A stretch of 64,000 nt of DNA from Stereum hirsutum FP-91666 SS1 (Eukaryota > Basidiomycota > Agaricomycetes > Russulales > Stereaceae). The stretch lies in NCBI RefSeq assembly GCF_000264905.1, contig NW_006763144.1:1471111-1535110 (forward strand). Reading direction: 5' to 3'. Positions within the stretch are counted from its first letter, which is position 1; each line of letters opens with the position of its first letter. The position numbers and the translations under genes are program-made. Below the pieces are notes generated by a model. It saw nothing but the letters and a program-made list of their open reading frames with translations. It searched no databases and was not told the DNA's origin. Positions 36,001 to 48,800 of the stretch are shown here, piece after piece.

Positions 36001-39000
36001 GTCGAGGTCGAGAATAAAGCCACTGACGTTGGCACCGATGCGTAGACGACGGGAAGTAGTGGATTGCTCGGAGCGGATTTGTACCGTCATCTCGGGATAC
36101 AGCAGACGGTTTCTAGCGAAATGATTGTCGCCACCAAAATCAGAGGTAACAGATTGCCTGAATCTAAAGTAGATGTAAGCATGAGTTGCAGATGAATGTA
36201 CGGTTTGGTGAAATACCTATCGACAAATTGGAAAGAAAATCCTTGCATATTGGCGTGACCGCTGCCGCTGCGTTCGGCAGTGAAGACGAGCGACTTTATG
36301 GAAAACAAAAATGCTTGAACCGCCATATGGTCATGAGAGGTCTTGCCGTGAGGTAATTCCAGAGTCTGGTCCAGAGCCAAAGGGAACGCAGCACCGATGT
36401 TTTGAACGGTGACCGTGACAGCGTATTCTGAAAGGAACGAAGGATGGCCGTCGTCCGTCCCGATATCCCGAGCCTTGACTTCAAAGGTTCGCATGACATT
36501 CCTTGTCTTCTCCTTGAAGTCAGAGAGCTCGCGTGCGCGTTCGTCTTTTTGCATCAGCACTTCAGCCTAATGAAGAGTCAATTTTCAGCAAATAACAATC
36601 TGCGAAGGATGTTGAAACAAACCTGTAGATGATCAACGAAATCTCCAATCTCTCCGATTGAGCTAGGCTGCATGACGGCGTGAACCTTCGTGATATTGAC
36701 GGACAATATCTTCTCACTACTACGCAGCGCATCCACCTGCAGGATGACGTCCATGACGAGAAAGACGGATCTGTTGTTTCTGTTGAATGTGTCATGATCT
36801 GTGCGAACGGCAGCCAGAGTCGACAGTGATAGCGCAAGCCCTGTGACGTTCGTGTGCCAAACACGTCGATCTTCTGTATTGAAACCACCGCTGATGTTTT
36901 GGCACTCCAAGTAGACCGTAGAGGCATGTCCTTCTAACCCTACCTGGAACCCTTGGAGGCGGAACATAACAGTGTGAAGCCCAAAAGGGAGGGACGGCGG
37001 CGATCTCGAGACGGGCATAGCGATGGTATCGTTTCGACGAGCGCTTCCGATAAAATGCAGGAGATCATTGAAATCTTGGCCAAATTTCTGCTGTACGGAG
37101 AGGAGAGTGTCCCAATATGACGGCTTCACTGTGAGATAGAATAGCCCGAGGGATACCAAGGCGTTGATTCCTAGCTCGCCGAAATGGCCTGTAATGGTGA
37201 TTGAAGGAAGATCCAGCTTGATCCTCTCCCCCTGAAGCGGAGGATCGTTGTTTGAAGCGTCCAGGGAAGTGATGCTGATACGTTGCGAGGCAATTTGCAA
37301 GCCAAAAGATCGGGATGATGTGCGAGAGTTGGTCAAGATATATCGAGCGTACGCCACAACGTTGAAAACCTCCCACGAGAGCCACGTCCCGGGCAGGACA
37401 TGTAGGAAGACCCCGATTGAAGAGACAGTGCCTTGTAACTGGATAATAGGTGGCCGCTTCTGTGATGATCGAGTGGGTTTGGTTGCAGGTTTCGATGGGC
37501 CAGTCGTTGGTCTCACCTCCGACAGGAGGGCGGTGATGGTGGTCTCCATGATTGGTAAGTAATCGCCTCGCCATTCTTCCACGAACTTAACTAGACGGAT
37601 GGCACTTCGCGGGACGGACAATCGTATTCCATCCACGTCGACAGTACCTCGCACATTAATGCTGGCTGCTGGTTCCACGCGTATAAGGCTATTCAGCTGT
37701 ACACGGCTGATGTCGAATGATGCTAGTATGTCTTGTGCGTTTGAGTCCATCGCGGAACGGGCTGCCAGCGAGATCGAGTCGAAGACCAGCGATGAATTGG
37801 AGGAGATATCCCAACGTCTTGGAGGGCCGATTACACTCCGCAATGTCACCGTTGAAGCGAAGGTCAGAGCAGAGGCGTCGTATACGAGGATAAGTCTCTC
37901 CGCTGCGGCCTGCAATCGCAAGTGCCTGAGGGACACGTTCACGTCGGCATATATCATTTCTGGGTCTCCTCGAGGACAGGGGGACTCGGATGATGGTGTT
38001 TGGTCAACAATCTGCGCATCGATGCTACGCTGCAAGCGAACAAGGTGTTGTGCGAACTCAAGAATGTGAGGCATGACCGACAATTCGACATCGTCTGCTG
38101 TGAGTGAGAACACAACATAGAGCAATCTGCGACGAGCCTTATCGCGTGTCGTCTTGAGATCCTTGGTCCCCTTCATGGGTGGTGTCTGCATGAGGTCCGG
38201 TTCTTCCGCGCAGGCGGTGAGCTTGAGAGGACCAATGGCGAGTTCGCACGGAGGTGAATACACCGGGTCTTTTATTGATACGGTAACTCTCCCAAAGACG
38301 ATCTCTATTGTTCCAGAAGGCATGGAAGGGGACGTCGGAGTGATATCGATCGGGGAAGGCGGTAGAATCTTGTTTAGAACGTCGCGATTGAATTGCAGGC
38401 TGGCCTCTGTCTCCGACCGAAGGGCCGGCAGTCGACTTTCCAAGAGCAGTACGAGTTCGTCCAAGGACACTGATTCTTCGGCCTCCCGTTGATCCTCATA
38501 GATAGACGCAAATCTCGAGCCCAATAAGTGTAAGCAGTTTCGAAGGTAGGAGAGGATGGCGATCCTAACATCTTTGCGAAGCTGAGATGGCTTTCCGGTC
38601 GAAATAAGAAATGATGGTTGTGTCGTGGACGACGGGTCGACTGCCGAATGCGTTTTTGCCCAGGTAAGGAGACGAAGGATGCGCACTCGGGCAGTCATGT
38701 GGTAGTGCCGTTGTCGCTCTCTGTGCGCTGCGAGGGATTGGGTGACAGGTTGATAATGTGCCATTGTGACAGCCAAGATATGCCGAGGGGCAGCATGGTC
38801 TAAGCTGATGGTGAGATGCTTCCACAGGCATCGTACGTTCCGCGAGATCATCGAGAGTGCCGGTGAGGATACGGAGATCTCGAGCGCTTGATCAATGTTG
38901 TGTCTTGGAACATCCGTGTTAGACTCTGACAGATGAACGACGTCTAGGACAACGTGAGCACTGTTGGCAGACACGCTAAGGGTACGGCGAAGTTTCTCCT

Positions 39001-42000
39001 CGGCCTGTAGAGTTTCGCCTTCCGATTGTAGACCGATCACGGAGATGGTTGCGATAATTATCTTGGGAGTTCTGGGGAGCTGATCTCCGTAACCTTTCGT
39101 GTCTGGAACCTGTAAACATCGTATACGGACTGACGAAAGTTGGACGCTGAATGCTGTATGCCGCAGACGGGGAGGAGGACTGCAGACACTACGGATTTGC
39201 TGTGCCAAAAGACTGTCGATCAAGATCTCGGGGCCAATAGACTATAGCGAAAAATGCGTGGATGAGTATATGGGCAAATGTTGAAGAATGGAAACATACA
39301 AGTAAAGTCATATGCTCGACGAGCTGAAGAAGCGCGGATGCAGCTAAGGGCGTCAGCACGATATCAAATGACTGACACCTTAGCCGCACAGCGTTGGAAT
39401 CACATCCATCGTTGCTTTCCGGACGAAGGGCCAGTCCTTCATGTCCATTCTGATCAAAAGTCGGAGGATCGATATCATTGCGAATGTTGGGGACAGGAAA
39501 TAGCCTCTTATCCTATCAAACGAAGGGCATAATTATTATTATGGCAAATCAACAACTGCGGTAGGGGGTCACCTTGACTAGCTTGAAAGAAGATGCGACC
39601 CAGCGTGAAGGGCGTTGTCTATCAGCGGTGAAATGCCTTGTATGGTTGGCGTACGCCTGGGCAGGGGAGTCCTGTCTTGCAGCTAGTTCATCTGGGACAT
39701 TATTAGTAAAACAATAATATACAGACTGTCACAAAACACTCACCGTCCGTCTCATCAGACCAACTCGTCTCCGACATATCAGGTTCGGTTAAGTCTCCTG
39801 TATCTGACTCATCGCCGCTGGACATACTCTCATCGCCGCTCTGTATTGATGGCTTCGAGAAGAAGGGATGCGATGTTCTGTACAGTGATCATCAGTAATG
39901 TTCAGAAAGGCTGTATCCCCGATGTCTTACATCGGACAAGGCAGTCGGTCAGGCTCCATATGACTCTCGTCCACCTCTGAGTCAGAAGAGTGAGGCTCAA
40001 ATAGATGAGTCGCTTGTTTGCTCGAGGTCTTTTTGGGGCCAGTACTGTCCCTTGCGCCTGAGAAACTCGTTGCGAAGGATCGCCGAGGACGAGGTAGCAA
40101 CAGAGGCCCGACATAGAGACCATCGCCTACATATCCTGATGAATTCTGTCGTGTGCAGGAGGGAGTCGTAAAACTTACGGGTGTACATCCGTCGTTGCTT
40201 TGACTGTGGCCGATATAGAAATTCTGTCCGACCGGTAAGGACATCCTGCTTTGTGACGAAGGCTCGCTGGGACTCCCCGGACTGTTTCCAACCTGACGGT
40301 GTACCGTAGATGTCTGTTGCGACGTCGAAGACACAATCTGCGGCTTCAATCCAGTGATCACGTCCACCATATCTTTGTAAGATCCTCAGATGGACCTTAG
40401 GAACACGTAGGCTCTTGACGTTGCGGTATGATCTCCCGCACAGATCATTACTGTCGAATGAGAATCCCTGAGTTGCGAGGAATTGTGCAGCGACTGAGCC
40501 TGCTGTGCAGGTGAGGTCAATCCTATCGACAGAGACTTTGAGGAAAGTTACTGTAATTTCGTCAATACAAAGCAGCACGATGGTGTAGTGATTCCTTACT
40601 GTCATGGTCCACTGGAAGGGCAAAGGCTGGGGCTGGGGAATCGAGAGGATCCGCGAAGTTGATGGCAAACGCGTCAGTAGAGGCCAAAAAGACTCTGCAG
40701 TCCGTGATCGGCAATCTGCCCTTAACGTCGCCGATATCTATCTCCCAATTACAAACGTATGTTGCTGTCCGTGGAGGCGGACCGAACAGTCTGTTGGCAA
40801 GAATGTTGATCCCTTGAAGTAAACCTGATAAGCATGTAGAGGAAGCATGATAGTTTCAAGTGAACGAACCCTGAACGAAGAACGCCTCCTCTTGCATGAT
40901 CTCCTTCGGCGCACCGAACAGTGCTCTGTCAGAGCTCTTGGCAAGAACACATCCCGAGATGCAGCCAATGTTGAGGGTCATTTCTAGGAGAGGTGGTCAA
41001 TTGTATTCAAATTGAGAATGTTTACTGAGCCCATACCCATGAGGTGCTCGTGTAGTCGGAGCTGTAGTTCAAGGTCTGGAGTGGCCAGTACAATACCCTT
41101 CCCGAGGTCGACGTCGATGTGGTCCTGATCTGGAACCGAGTACTGTTTCTCACACCCTGGAATACCAGCTGGAAGCATGACCACGAGCGACTGTAGGGTG
41201 AGGTGTAGCTCGGTCTGCATTACATTAGACTATAAAGAGGCGAGTGAGATGGATGAAGATTGACACTATAGCAGCTAGCCATACCTTCCCTGGACGATAC
41301 TTTGACTCGATAGGATCGCCCCTGGGGGCTCCCTTCTTGAACTTGTCCACGTACTCGTTCAACGTAGAGAAAGTTGTAAATGATCCGAGATAATTTTGTT
41401 GAAGGGTCATAAAGTAGCGAATAGACCATCCCACCGCCTTGTATGTCACATCTCGCATCTGAGGAGCAATTTTTTTTGGTGAGAGAAAGTCAGATTTTGC
41501 TACAGAGGGGCAGCTTACAGCGAGGTCAAGAGTAAGTTGCTCGATGTTCTCCTCACGCAACTCCGCGAAAAAGCGATAATTCCCTTCAAGAGTAAGCAGG
41601 CCCACCCTCGCGAGCTTCTTGATGGGCTCTGCAGGCGGTACATTATGGTTACTCCACCGGGGCAAGGTCAGATCAAGGTCGACGTGGGGAAACTCCAAGG
41701 CAAAAGAGATATTGGTACTATCCGGGCGATACTTAGTGAAGGGGAGTATGTTGTTCATATGTAAGAGCCGCCCACGGAGTGTAAATAGGGCTGCAAACAG
41801 AAGACCCAGACGGTCAGCGGTAAAGCAAGCTTCGTAAAAAAAAAAAATGGATCCTCACCATTCTCCTCTCGAACAAGTGGTTTGTCAATGATGTTGTGAT
41901 CATTGGCATACAGGTTTAGCTCGTAGTTCGACATCTCGATGCTTACGATGTAGTGCATAGGGATCCAAGTCGAAAAACTCGCAGGAGGACCGGAGGCCCA

Positions 42001-44315
42001 ATCTTTGCCTAGATCAGTAAGCATGTTGATATGCTCGCGCAACAGATAGAGAACAGGCTGTCGAAGAAAGACAGCGAATTTCCAGTCGCGTTGGAAGTTC
42101 CATTGATAAGGCGATGTCATGTTGCCTCTAACCTACATGATCGTTATTGCGTTACGTCCCATTACAGAGAAAGGACGAGGACTAACGCGGCATGTTTCTG
42201 CGGTAAGAATTCGTATATCATTCAAACTTGTGGAGATGGCGATGGTGTCGAGGTGAACCTCGAGGAGAGGCTCGTACGTGGATGCGATGACAACCATGGG
42301 CATCGTGTAGCTGATAGTGGAGTCATCACCGGCTTTGATGTTGAGCCAAGCTGCTTCACGCTTACGCGGCCGACTATAGTCGGAGAGCCCATCCCATTGC
42401 CAATTCTGCAGAGATGTTAGATGTGGAGGTTCTACGGCGCAGTATGACGAGTCTGAGATCCACCTTGGACGCCTCACGGAATGGGATGTACAACGTAGTA
42501 CCGTCCCGAAGCTCGACGAAGACTTTCAGCATAGTCCATAGGCGACGATCACCAGGAGATAAATAGGACGTCGTCTTCGTATTCCGATATGCCGAAGGAA
42601 AAAATAATCGTTGGAGCTCAGCGCTGTCTCGGAAGTGTTAGGTTTTGTTCACGTCAATTTTTGAAACAGTCGATGTGTACGACTTCGAACATACCGTTGA
42701 CGATCCGCCCAAGGCCCATAGCGTAGAAATCCTCCGTGAACGACGAGATCCACGCCCCACTCAGGATTGGTGTCGCCATTGCCAATATCATAACCATCTG
42801 GCTCACGTTGCTCCTGATTGTGAGGAACAGGGCCCGGAGCATCGGAGTAGTAAGAGAGTTCTAGGAGCGGTGCTTCGAGGACCTTGCGTTCGATTGCATA
42901 CTCTAGTGAAGCAGATTCTGGGCCGAGAGTGGTGTCGTCCATACTTCGAGAAGGCTGCTTTCTGAAGAACGATCCGGGGTGAGAATGAATGTGTTGAGCT
43001 TTCGAGCGAGTGGTACCCTTTGAATCGTTGAAAAGGGTCTTGAGTTTTCCAATTCGCCATAATTTGAGGAAGGGATAGAATGAAAGGGAAATGGGTTTGC
43101 GAGTTGCAGTGGTGCTTTGTAATGAAACCGTAAGACGGTTTGTATGGGTCAGTTGGATCTGAGGACTCACCTGGTCGCGTCTATGCGCTCGTCTACCTTC
43201 GTTCCGGTGGTTAATTGTGGTTCCTTGTATCGGGTATTTTCTGCAAAGCTGACAGAAACGTTCTCAAACTTCAAGTTCATCATCTGCTTATAATAGTCGC
43301 AGGTGGACTTCGACTGCGGACGTTCAGTCGGTAATCAATATGATGTCAAGAAGGACACGGGGGGACGAACCGGCACAAGGCCAAAAAGGCCTTCTGTACG
43401 TTGGAACTCAACCACAAGGACATTCGGAGTCGAAAAGTTTCCACAGATGATAGAGCCCTTCAAAGCTTCGAAACTGAAGGGAAGAAGAGACTTGGCGTCT
43501 AGGTCCGGAAGCTGCCTGCTAACACTGTCCACTAAAATTCCCATCCACCGAGTGATCTTTCTGGAGAGGGCCGAAGTGGGTAAAGGAGGGATTGCTGTTT
43601 CGACTGATGGTAAACGTATTGGTGTGAGACTTGGATAGATGCATGAGCGAAGGCTTCTAAGTGCGGTACACTTACCTGTGGGGTTGTCTGAAGGCTTCTG
43701 AGAGCGCATGGCCTCCTGAAACTCTGATGACGAGCGGTCGTTGGTTTGTCCTTCCATCTGTGAGATGATATTGTCATAGGCAGACGTTCTATTGTAGAGG
43801 AACCATTCAAAACCCTCTACAGAGAGATGGATGCGACATGGACTACGGGAGTTGAATCTATCTAAGAGCATGACAGGTCAGTGAGGTGAACACACAGTGT
43901 ACTTGGACGTTGTTGGCATACTACGAGTCTGCTCACCGCCCACGCTTGCGTATACCATGTCCTCCTCAAGGGCAGGTGCACGAAGCCAGTATCGCCATGT
44001 GACTTGACCCTTAACGACCTTAATAGTTTGGCTGCCAGTATAGTAGCGTAGATCCTTCAGAAGTATTCTCCCAGCGATGAGGGAGAAATGTATGGATCCT
44101 AGAGTTCAGGAGATATTTCAGCCCAGTCGAACGCGTGCAACCCACTCTGAGTATTCACCGATCTCAACCCATATGCTATCACCAGCCTGGTTCCAGCAAG
44201 CGACCCGAAGGGCGACACTCAGAAGATAACCGATGATTCGGTTCCACGAGAATATGTATAAAAGGAGAGCGAGGACTATTGAGATGGCGGTGATGAGTAG
44301 AACGTAGTCGAGCAT
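33076..44315 (-). CDS. CSF1: Bridge-like lipid transfer protein Csf1 (BLTP1/Tweek/KIAA1109 family)
   Basis: Giant rod-shaped protein with a hydrophobic groove that moves phospholipids at ER contact sites; yeast Csf1 supplies lipid for GPI-anchor synthesis. The coding sequence spans 11.2 kb in many exons, giving roughly 3,200 residues (yeast about 2,960). ATG 44315 starts a single N-terminal membrane anchor, MLDYVLLITAISIVLALLLY, followed by the family motif SWNRIIGYLLSVALRVACW and DSIWVEIG. The next exon gives IHFSLIAGRILLKDLRYY and VKGQVTWRYWLRAP, then VEGFEWFLYNRTSAYDNI. The largest exons lie at 33076-34530, 34600-36090 and 36600-39110. The FSA_C-type C-terminus includes MHPFFMKKAGFNLEDSLPQY and EEIIRVLLQLYSKQL before the stop at 33076. 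Exon borders at 39-43.8 kb are approximate. The N- and C-terminal signatures both support one gene rather than several. Confidence 0.88.
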
Positions 44316-44425
44316 CGGTGAAGGTGGCGAGCGTGCAGAACTCAATTCGGAACTGTCGAAGGACAAGCAATTCCGGGAGCCACCCGGGCCGTTCACGCTC
44401 ACCAGTAGTCGCCCACCACGCCATT
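44316..44425. promoter_or_regulatory. Compact divergent promoter of CSF1 and the NDUFAF8-like gene
   Basis: Only 110 bases separate the ATG of CSF1 (minus) from the ATG of the twin-CX9C gene (plus). Both promoters and both leaders must overlap or be very short. No TATA box is evident. The regulatory role is inferred from geometry. Confidence 0.4.
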
Positions 44426-44669
44426 ATGCAACCAGCCACGGCTACCACTCCTCTGAAGCGTCTCGCACTCCATTCCACCACTACTTGCGCCGTACAAGCG
44501 TCTGTTTATGGACAATGTATTCTCGCCAGCATGACTGAAGTTAGCAAGGATAGTTGCAAGGCAGAATTCGACAAATTTGGGGCATGTCTCAGAGAAGCTG
44601 TATGTATTCGTGCCAGCCATTTCTCCTGCGGCGAGCTGAGATTATCCACCGCAGATGAAGAGAAAATAG
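44426..44669 (+). CDS. Twin CX9C mitochondrial protein, NDUFAF8-like
   Basis: Small intermembrane-space-type protein of about 62 residues, similar to NDUFAF8 (C17orf89), a complex I assembly factor that stabilises NDUFAF5. ATG 44426 opens MQPATATTPLKRLALHSTTT. The first CX9C is C-AVQASVYGQ-C and the second is C-KAEFDKFGA-C, the oxidisable pairs imported by Mia40. An intron of 57 bases (about 44598-44654) leads to a final micro-exon encoding MKRK and TAG at 44667-44669. The gene is far too short to be obvious without splicing. Family identity is based on cysteine spacing plus the motif ASVYGQC/YGKC and the FGACLREAMKRK end. Convergent with the Dsc4-like gene. Confidence 0.8.
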
Positions 44670-44765
44670 TTATTTGGAACTCCCATATCGTCGTGTAGAC
44701 GGTCAATAATCCAAAACTATCATAATTTGAATGGTATACCGCCCTCCAGCAATGCCGTACTCTCC

Positions 44766-45660
44766 TCATCCACCAGCGTCGACGTCAAGACCCCCTGGAA
44801 CCGTTCTCTGCTCGGATCCGTTCCCTCTTCTCTCGCCTCCAGCCCCTTCATCAGTTTCGCCCGTCCGAGCGCTAGCTCGCCCACTCCGCTGCCACAACAT
44901 CTGTCGTAAGCTCAACAGAGAAGCGGTGTTAGGCATCGGCAATAGATCATCATTCTGCTCCGGAGGCGATGGAGGGTTGCGCAAGTGCGTCACCACGTTG
45001 GACCAATGAAAGTCGATGACAAGTCTTGTGTCGTCCGTACTGGAGTGGGAAGGTGACGGCGACCCAATGTTGAGCATTGGGCTTGATAGAGAGTCTGCTG
45101 TTGGGTGTGGTGTGGATACGAGAGGATCAACGATATCGGTTCTTGATGCGAGTACGTAAGAAGTGTCGTATGCAATGGTAGTGAGGATGACAGAAAGCAC
45201 GAGTAACAAGAGGTCGAGCAGCACCAATTGCAGCTTCGATGGTGTGAACGCTTTATGCGTAAGTGAAGCAGTGTATCAGACGGCGATAGTTACAGGAAGA
45301 AACCCATTGGACATACACATGCCGATGAAGTCGAGGATGACAGCCCTGCCCTCCGCCGTGCCAGTGATCGTGTGCGCCCAGAGGCTGCCGAAGTTGAATA
45401 AGAATATGAGGAAGTACCAGAACCGAAGAGTCCGCCCGGGGTCCATTTCGCGCGGTTTCGATAGCTGGAACTGGGCCGCCGTACGAGTGACAAGTGCAAG
45501 GATTGAGGGCGACATGAGGAAGGATAGGACTGCGAGCTGGTAGAGCAGCGCTTCGAGCTATGGGCGAGCGCCGTCGGTATCAGTGTTATCCAGCAGAATG
45601 CCCAGAGATACTGACCGAATCGATGATATGTTTCCTTTGGGCATGGTTCCGTATGTGCAT
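44766..45660 (-). CDS. DUF1746 protein, probable Dsc E3 ligase subunit (Dsc4-like)
   Basis: DUF1746 proteins include fission yeast Dsc4, a subunit of the Golgi Dsc ubiquitin ligase that activates sterol-response factors. ATG 45660 (MHIRNHAQRKHIIDS) is spliced over about 45559-45615 to LEALLYQLAVLSFLMSPSIL, the conserved first helix. QFQLSKPREMDPGRTLRFWY, LIFLFNFGSLWAHTITGTAE and GRAVILDFIGM follow. A short intron then leads to FTPSKLQLVLLDLLLLVLSV with the third or fourth helix. The C-terminal half is cytosolic, Ser/Pro-rich and acidic, ending GGLDVDAGG at the stop 44766. Three to four hydrophobic helices and the HIIDSLEAL-type start fit the family. Membership of a Dsc complex is inferred from homology only. 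Confidence 0.78.
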
Positions 45661-46044
45661 GACATGGACGCGGCACTGGTAGATGTATGGGCACGCAGTG
45701 AGATGAAGTATGAGATGGAGATGCGAGCTACGCGCCACTGACAAGAACGGTTCACCACATGTTCCATTGCCAGCGCCACAGCCACTGTGGCAAACTTAGA
45801 CGAAATTCCGACAACAGCTCACAAGCCACACGAGAAGGGTGAACCACTCATTTATATCTTCTATACCCTGAGAGGTAGTTTTTTCTCGATATGATCAGAA
45901 GACAGCATGTACGTCAAGAATAGGTAGGATACGAATTGTCCACATGCATGCAAGAAACTTGAGCGTCCCAGACAAACGGAACACGAGAGCAGTATAGAGG
46001 CAGAACATGCACAGCTATCCCATGGAAGCTGATGCGAAGTAGAA
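45661..46044. other. Intergenic region between the Dsc4-like gene and THO1
   Basis: About 385 bases with the Dsc4-like promoter and the 3' flank of THO1. No coding sequence is supported. Confidence 0.5.
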
Positions 46045-47014
46045 TCAAGCTTGGACCTTATTCCCTGTCCCAAACCTTTCTGCTCTCTTCTTTCGGCGCG
46101 CTAATTCTTCCGCATCAACCTCCTCAGCAGGTGCGACCCTTTTGTTGCTCTTGTTTGAAGACGGCTCCTTAGTCTGAATTCCAAAGCGTTCCGCGCGAGC
46201 CTTTAGCTTTTCCGTATCCTACGGAGAAGGCATTAATGCAACCGTTACGGCGGAGAACACAAACACGGATATACCTGAGGGGGTGCTGGAGCCACTGGCT
46301 TAGAAGACTTCTCACTACGAGGCTGGCGAGCCGATGCGGAGACCTTCTTCCCAGCGGGTGGGACAGTCTTGGAGGTTGGGGTTTCTACAAGTGGTATTCC
46401 GAATCGAGCAGCACGACTTCTGCGTTTCTCAAGTTCTTCGTCGATGCCAGTGTTATTTGATATGGGCGAAGTGCTAGACGCGGAGGCAATAGTAGGTTCT
46501 TGTTTACTGGTAGATGAAGTGTTCGTAGCTGATGTAGACGGTTGAGGAGGTGCTTGAGGCTCTGCGCTTGGGGCGGTTCCCTGAGGGGCTGAAGTCTCTG
46601 AAAGCTCCTCGGCGTTCCAGTCAATCCTAAACAACCAAGTGAGAAGCGAACGATGGACAGAAGTCAGGAGACGTGGCTAACGATTCTGGAGGAGCAAGCT
46701 AAGAGGTCATCAGCGGATGCGAAAGAAAGCGAAAGCGTTGGAGGGACAGACCAGGTCATCTTGCGGCGTGACTGGTGTTTTCGAGGCCGGCGTAGTGTCA
46801 GAGGCATACTTTGCGGAATAGGCGTCAAGGGCAGCAGGACTGTCAAGGATTTTTGTAATCAAGTCGGATTTCTTGATGTTTGTTGGGAAGGCGACCTGGG
46901 CTTGGGAGAGGATTTCCTTGAGGTCAACGACCTTCAACGCTTTTCTGGGGGTAAATGAGTAGGGGAAGACTGAAGATGGAGTAGCATATGGACTACGAAC
47001 AGTTTGGATTCCAT
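46045..47014 (-). CDS. THO1: SAP-domain mRNP protein THO1/SARNP
   Basis: Nuclear RNA- and DNA-binding protein that works with the TREX complex and the Sub2/UAP56 helicase in mRNP assembly and export. ATG 47014 (MESKL) is spliced over about 46944-47000 to KALKVVDLKEILSQAQVAFP and NIKKSDLITKILDSPAAL, a SAP domain at residues about 5-40. An Ala/Ser/Pro-rich linker follows. Three copies of the family motif RxxRF(G) then appear: RRSRAARFGIPL, LKARAERFGIQT and RKKRAERFGTGNKVQA at the end (TGA 46045). These C-terminal repeats mark the helicase-binding region in this family. About 240 residues. The gene is divergent from HAP2 over 190 bases. Confidence 0.9.
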
Positions 47015-47204
47015 GGGTGCGTTCGGTAGAGGAGCTGAGGGAGGAGGCCAGGGAGGGGAGGCGCGACGAATGGACTGGGGAACGACACGGTCACGTGGAA
47101 TTGAGAAAAGGAATAAATAGCGTGGGGGACGATAAGGGTTGTCGGGGGAGAAAGTATTACATAAACTGATCTGTGGCAGAGGACGCTCTGCTGGACGACG
47201 TACG

Positions 47205-47996
47205 ATGAGCGGACCAATGAACATGGAGAACGTCGATCAGCTGTTTTATCCGCTCAACATCGACCCGTACCACAACGGTAGGCGGCTGTCCTCCACGTCC
47301 TCCCCTTGTCCCGCTCTCTTCGCACGCACTGACCACCGACATCCAACAGCGCAGCCTAATGTATATGATTTCTACCAGCGTCGTCCCTCCCCAGCCAATC
47401 AAACGCCCTCCCACCCCCCGTCGGAGCCAGTAGCCGTCCCGCTTGAGCCTCCTGCACAGCCTGCTCATCCACAGCAGCTTCCAGATGCCTTGCCCGCTCC
47501 CATCGACGACGAACCCCTCTATGTCAACGCAAAGCAGTACTATCGCATCCTCAAGCGTCGCGTGGCTCGCGCTAGGTTAGAGGAGGTACACAGGCTCTCA
47601 AGGCAGCGAAAGGTTCGCAGTCTTCCTCTTCACCGGTCCGCTTGCCTGATCTCAACTTGTCTTCGCCATCGTGCAGCCTTATCTTCACGAGTCCCGCCAC
47701 AAACACGCCATGCGACGACCGCGCGGGCCAGGCGGGCGTTTCCTCACCGCTGACGAGATCGCCGCTCAAAAGGCTGCACAAGCCGGACCAGACGTTTCAC
47801 ACGACCAAGAAGACGTGGATATCGAAGACGAGAGTCACAGCATAGACATGCTCGACGATTCCGCTTCTCGCACAGCAGCCACCATCGAGCCTCCTCAGCA
47901 ATTCGTCTCTCAACCCATGCGCCAGCAGCACCCTCCCCACATTCCCATCCCTCAGCAGCCCTTTCAGTCGCAACAACAGCAGCAACAGCAGCAGCA

Positions 47997-48028
<32 letters not shown>

Positions 48029-48576
48029 AGCAGCAGCAGCAACAACAGAGTCAGCAGAGTCAGCAGATGCCATCTGTGAATACGTTTCACCAGATGCACA
48101 CTGGTCACAATCCGTCATCTGTGAACCTCATAAACATCAATTACCACCATCTTTCTCACACACCTACGCCGACAGCACCGTCCCCATCCATCTCGCATGG
48201 CCTCTACGATGCTCAAACTCTATCCCCGCCCATCGCCCAACCGTTTCATGGACACTCCCATCCTCATCCTCATCCTCACCCTCATCCACACCCACACCAG
48301 TCGTCTGCTACGCAAGGCCACGTGTTGTCTGCTGGTAGCAATGGCGGTCCTCTCTCCTACTCCCACGCCAGCATTCCTAATATCTCTCAGCATCAGCAGC
48401 AAAATCAGCAGCACTTACAAGCCCCCTCCACAGGCGTTCTTCGCTCTCCATTTTCTGCGATGCAAATGCACCATGTCCCTCACCCGCATGCTCATGCTCG
48501 GCGTCATCGCACTCATATCAGTCTCAACGAAGGTTATCTCGACGCAAACGCTTCGAATGGATCCAGCTCTCGGTAG
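47205..48576 (+). CDS. HAP2: CCAAT-binding factor subunit HAP2 (NF-YA/CBF-B)
   Basis: Sequence-specific subunit of the heterotrimeric CCAAT-binding complex. ATG 47205 gives MSGPMNMENVDQLFYPLNID. An intron (about 47279-47348) leads to a Pro-rich segment. The subunit-association helix is LYVNAKQYYRILKRRVARAR. After the second intron (about 47612-47676) the DNA-binding part is PYLHESRHKHAMRRPRGPGG then RFLTADE. Both halves match NF-YA closely. The C-terminal activation-type region carries 26 consecutive Gln at 47971-48048 and a His/Pro repeat at about 48257-48300, ending NASNGSSSR. About 410 residues. Regulation of respiratory or nitrogen genes is known for fungal HAP complexes; the targets here are not visible. 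Confidence 0.95.
47971..48048 (+). repeat. CAG/CAA repeat encoding 26 glutamines
   Basis: Twenty-six consecutive CAA/CAG codons inside HAP2, flanked by further Gln with Ser interruptions. CAA interruptions are frequent, which usually limits slippage. The antisense strand gives meaningless poly-Leu and poly-Val/Ala frames. Confidence 0.97.
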
Positions 48577-48800
48577 CTGTGTTGTATATACTCATTTCAC
48601 GGCCATGTATACATTTTCTGGGTTATCTACTCTGGTACATTATGACGACTCGCATCGAATCGCGAACACGAAAATTGATCATGGAATGCGTGCATACGAA
48701 GTGGTTCAAGGATGAAAGCAAGGAAATAAGAATAGTAAAGTGCGTAACTACGATACTTGAGAGACATGGAGCGATTTGGGAGCTACACTCTGTACGTCCA

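Noticed and set aside
33076..44315. Splitting the giant minus-strand gene into several genes
   Set aside because: The N-terminal anchor with SWNRIIGYLL and the C-terminal FSA_C-like end belong to the same protein family, and the exons between share strand and style with no intervening start or promoter-like gap.
47744..48118. Minus-strand frames with long Leu, Val or Ala runs
   Set aside because: They are the antisense of the CAG/CAA repeat in HAP2.
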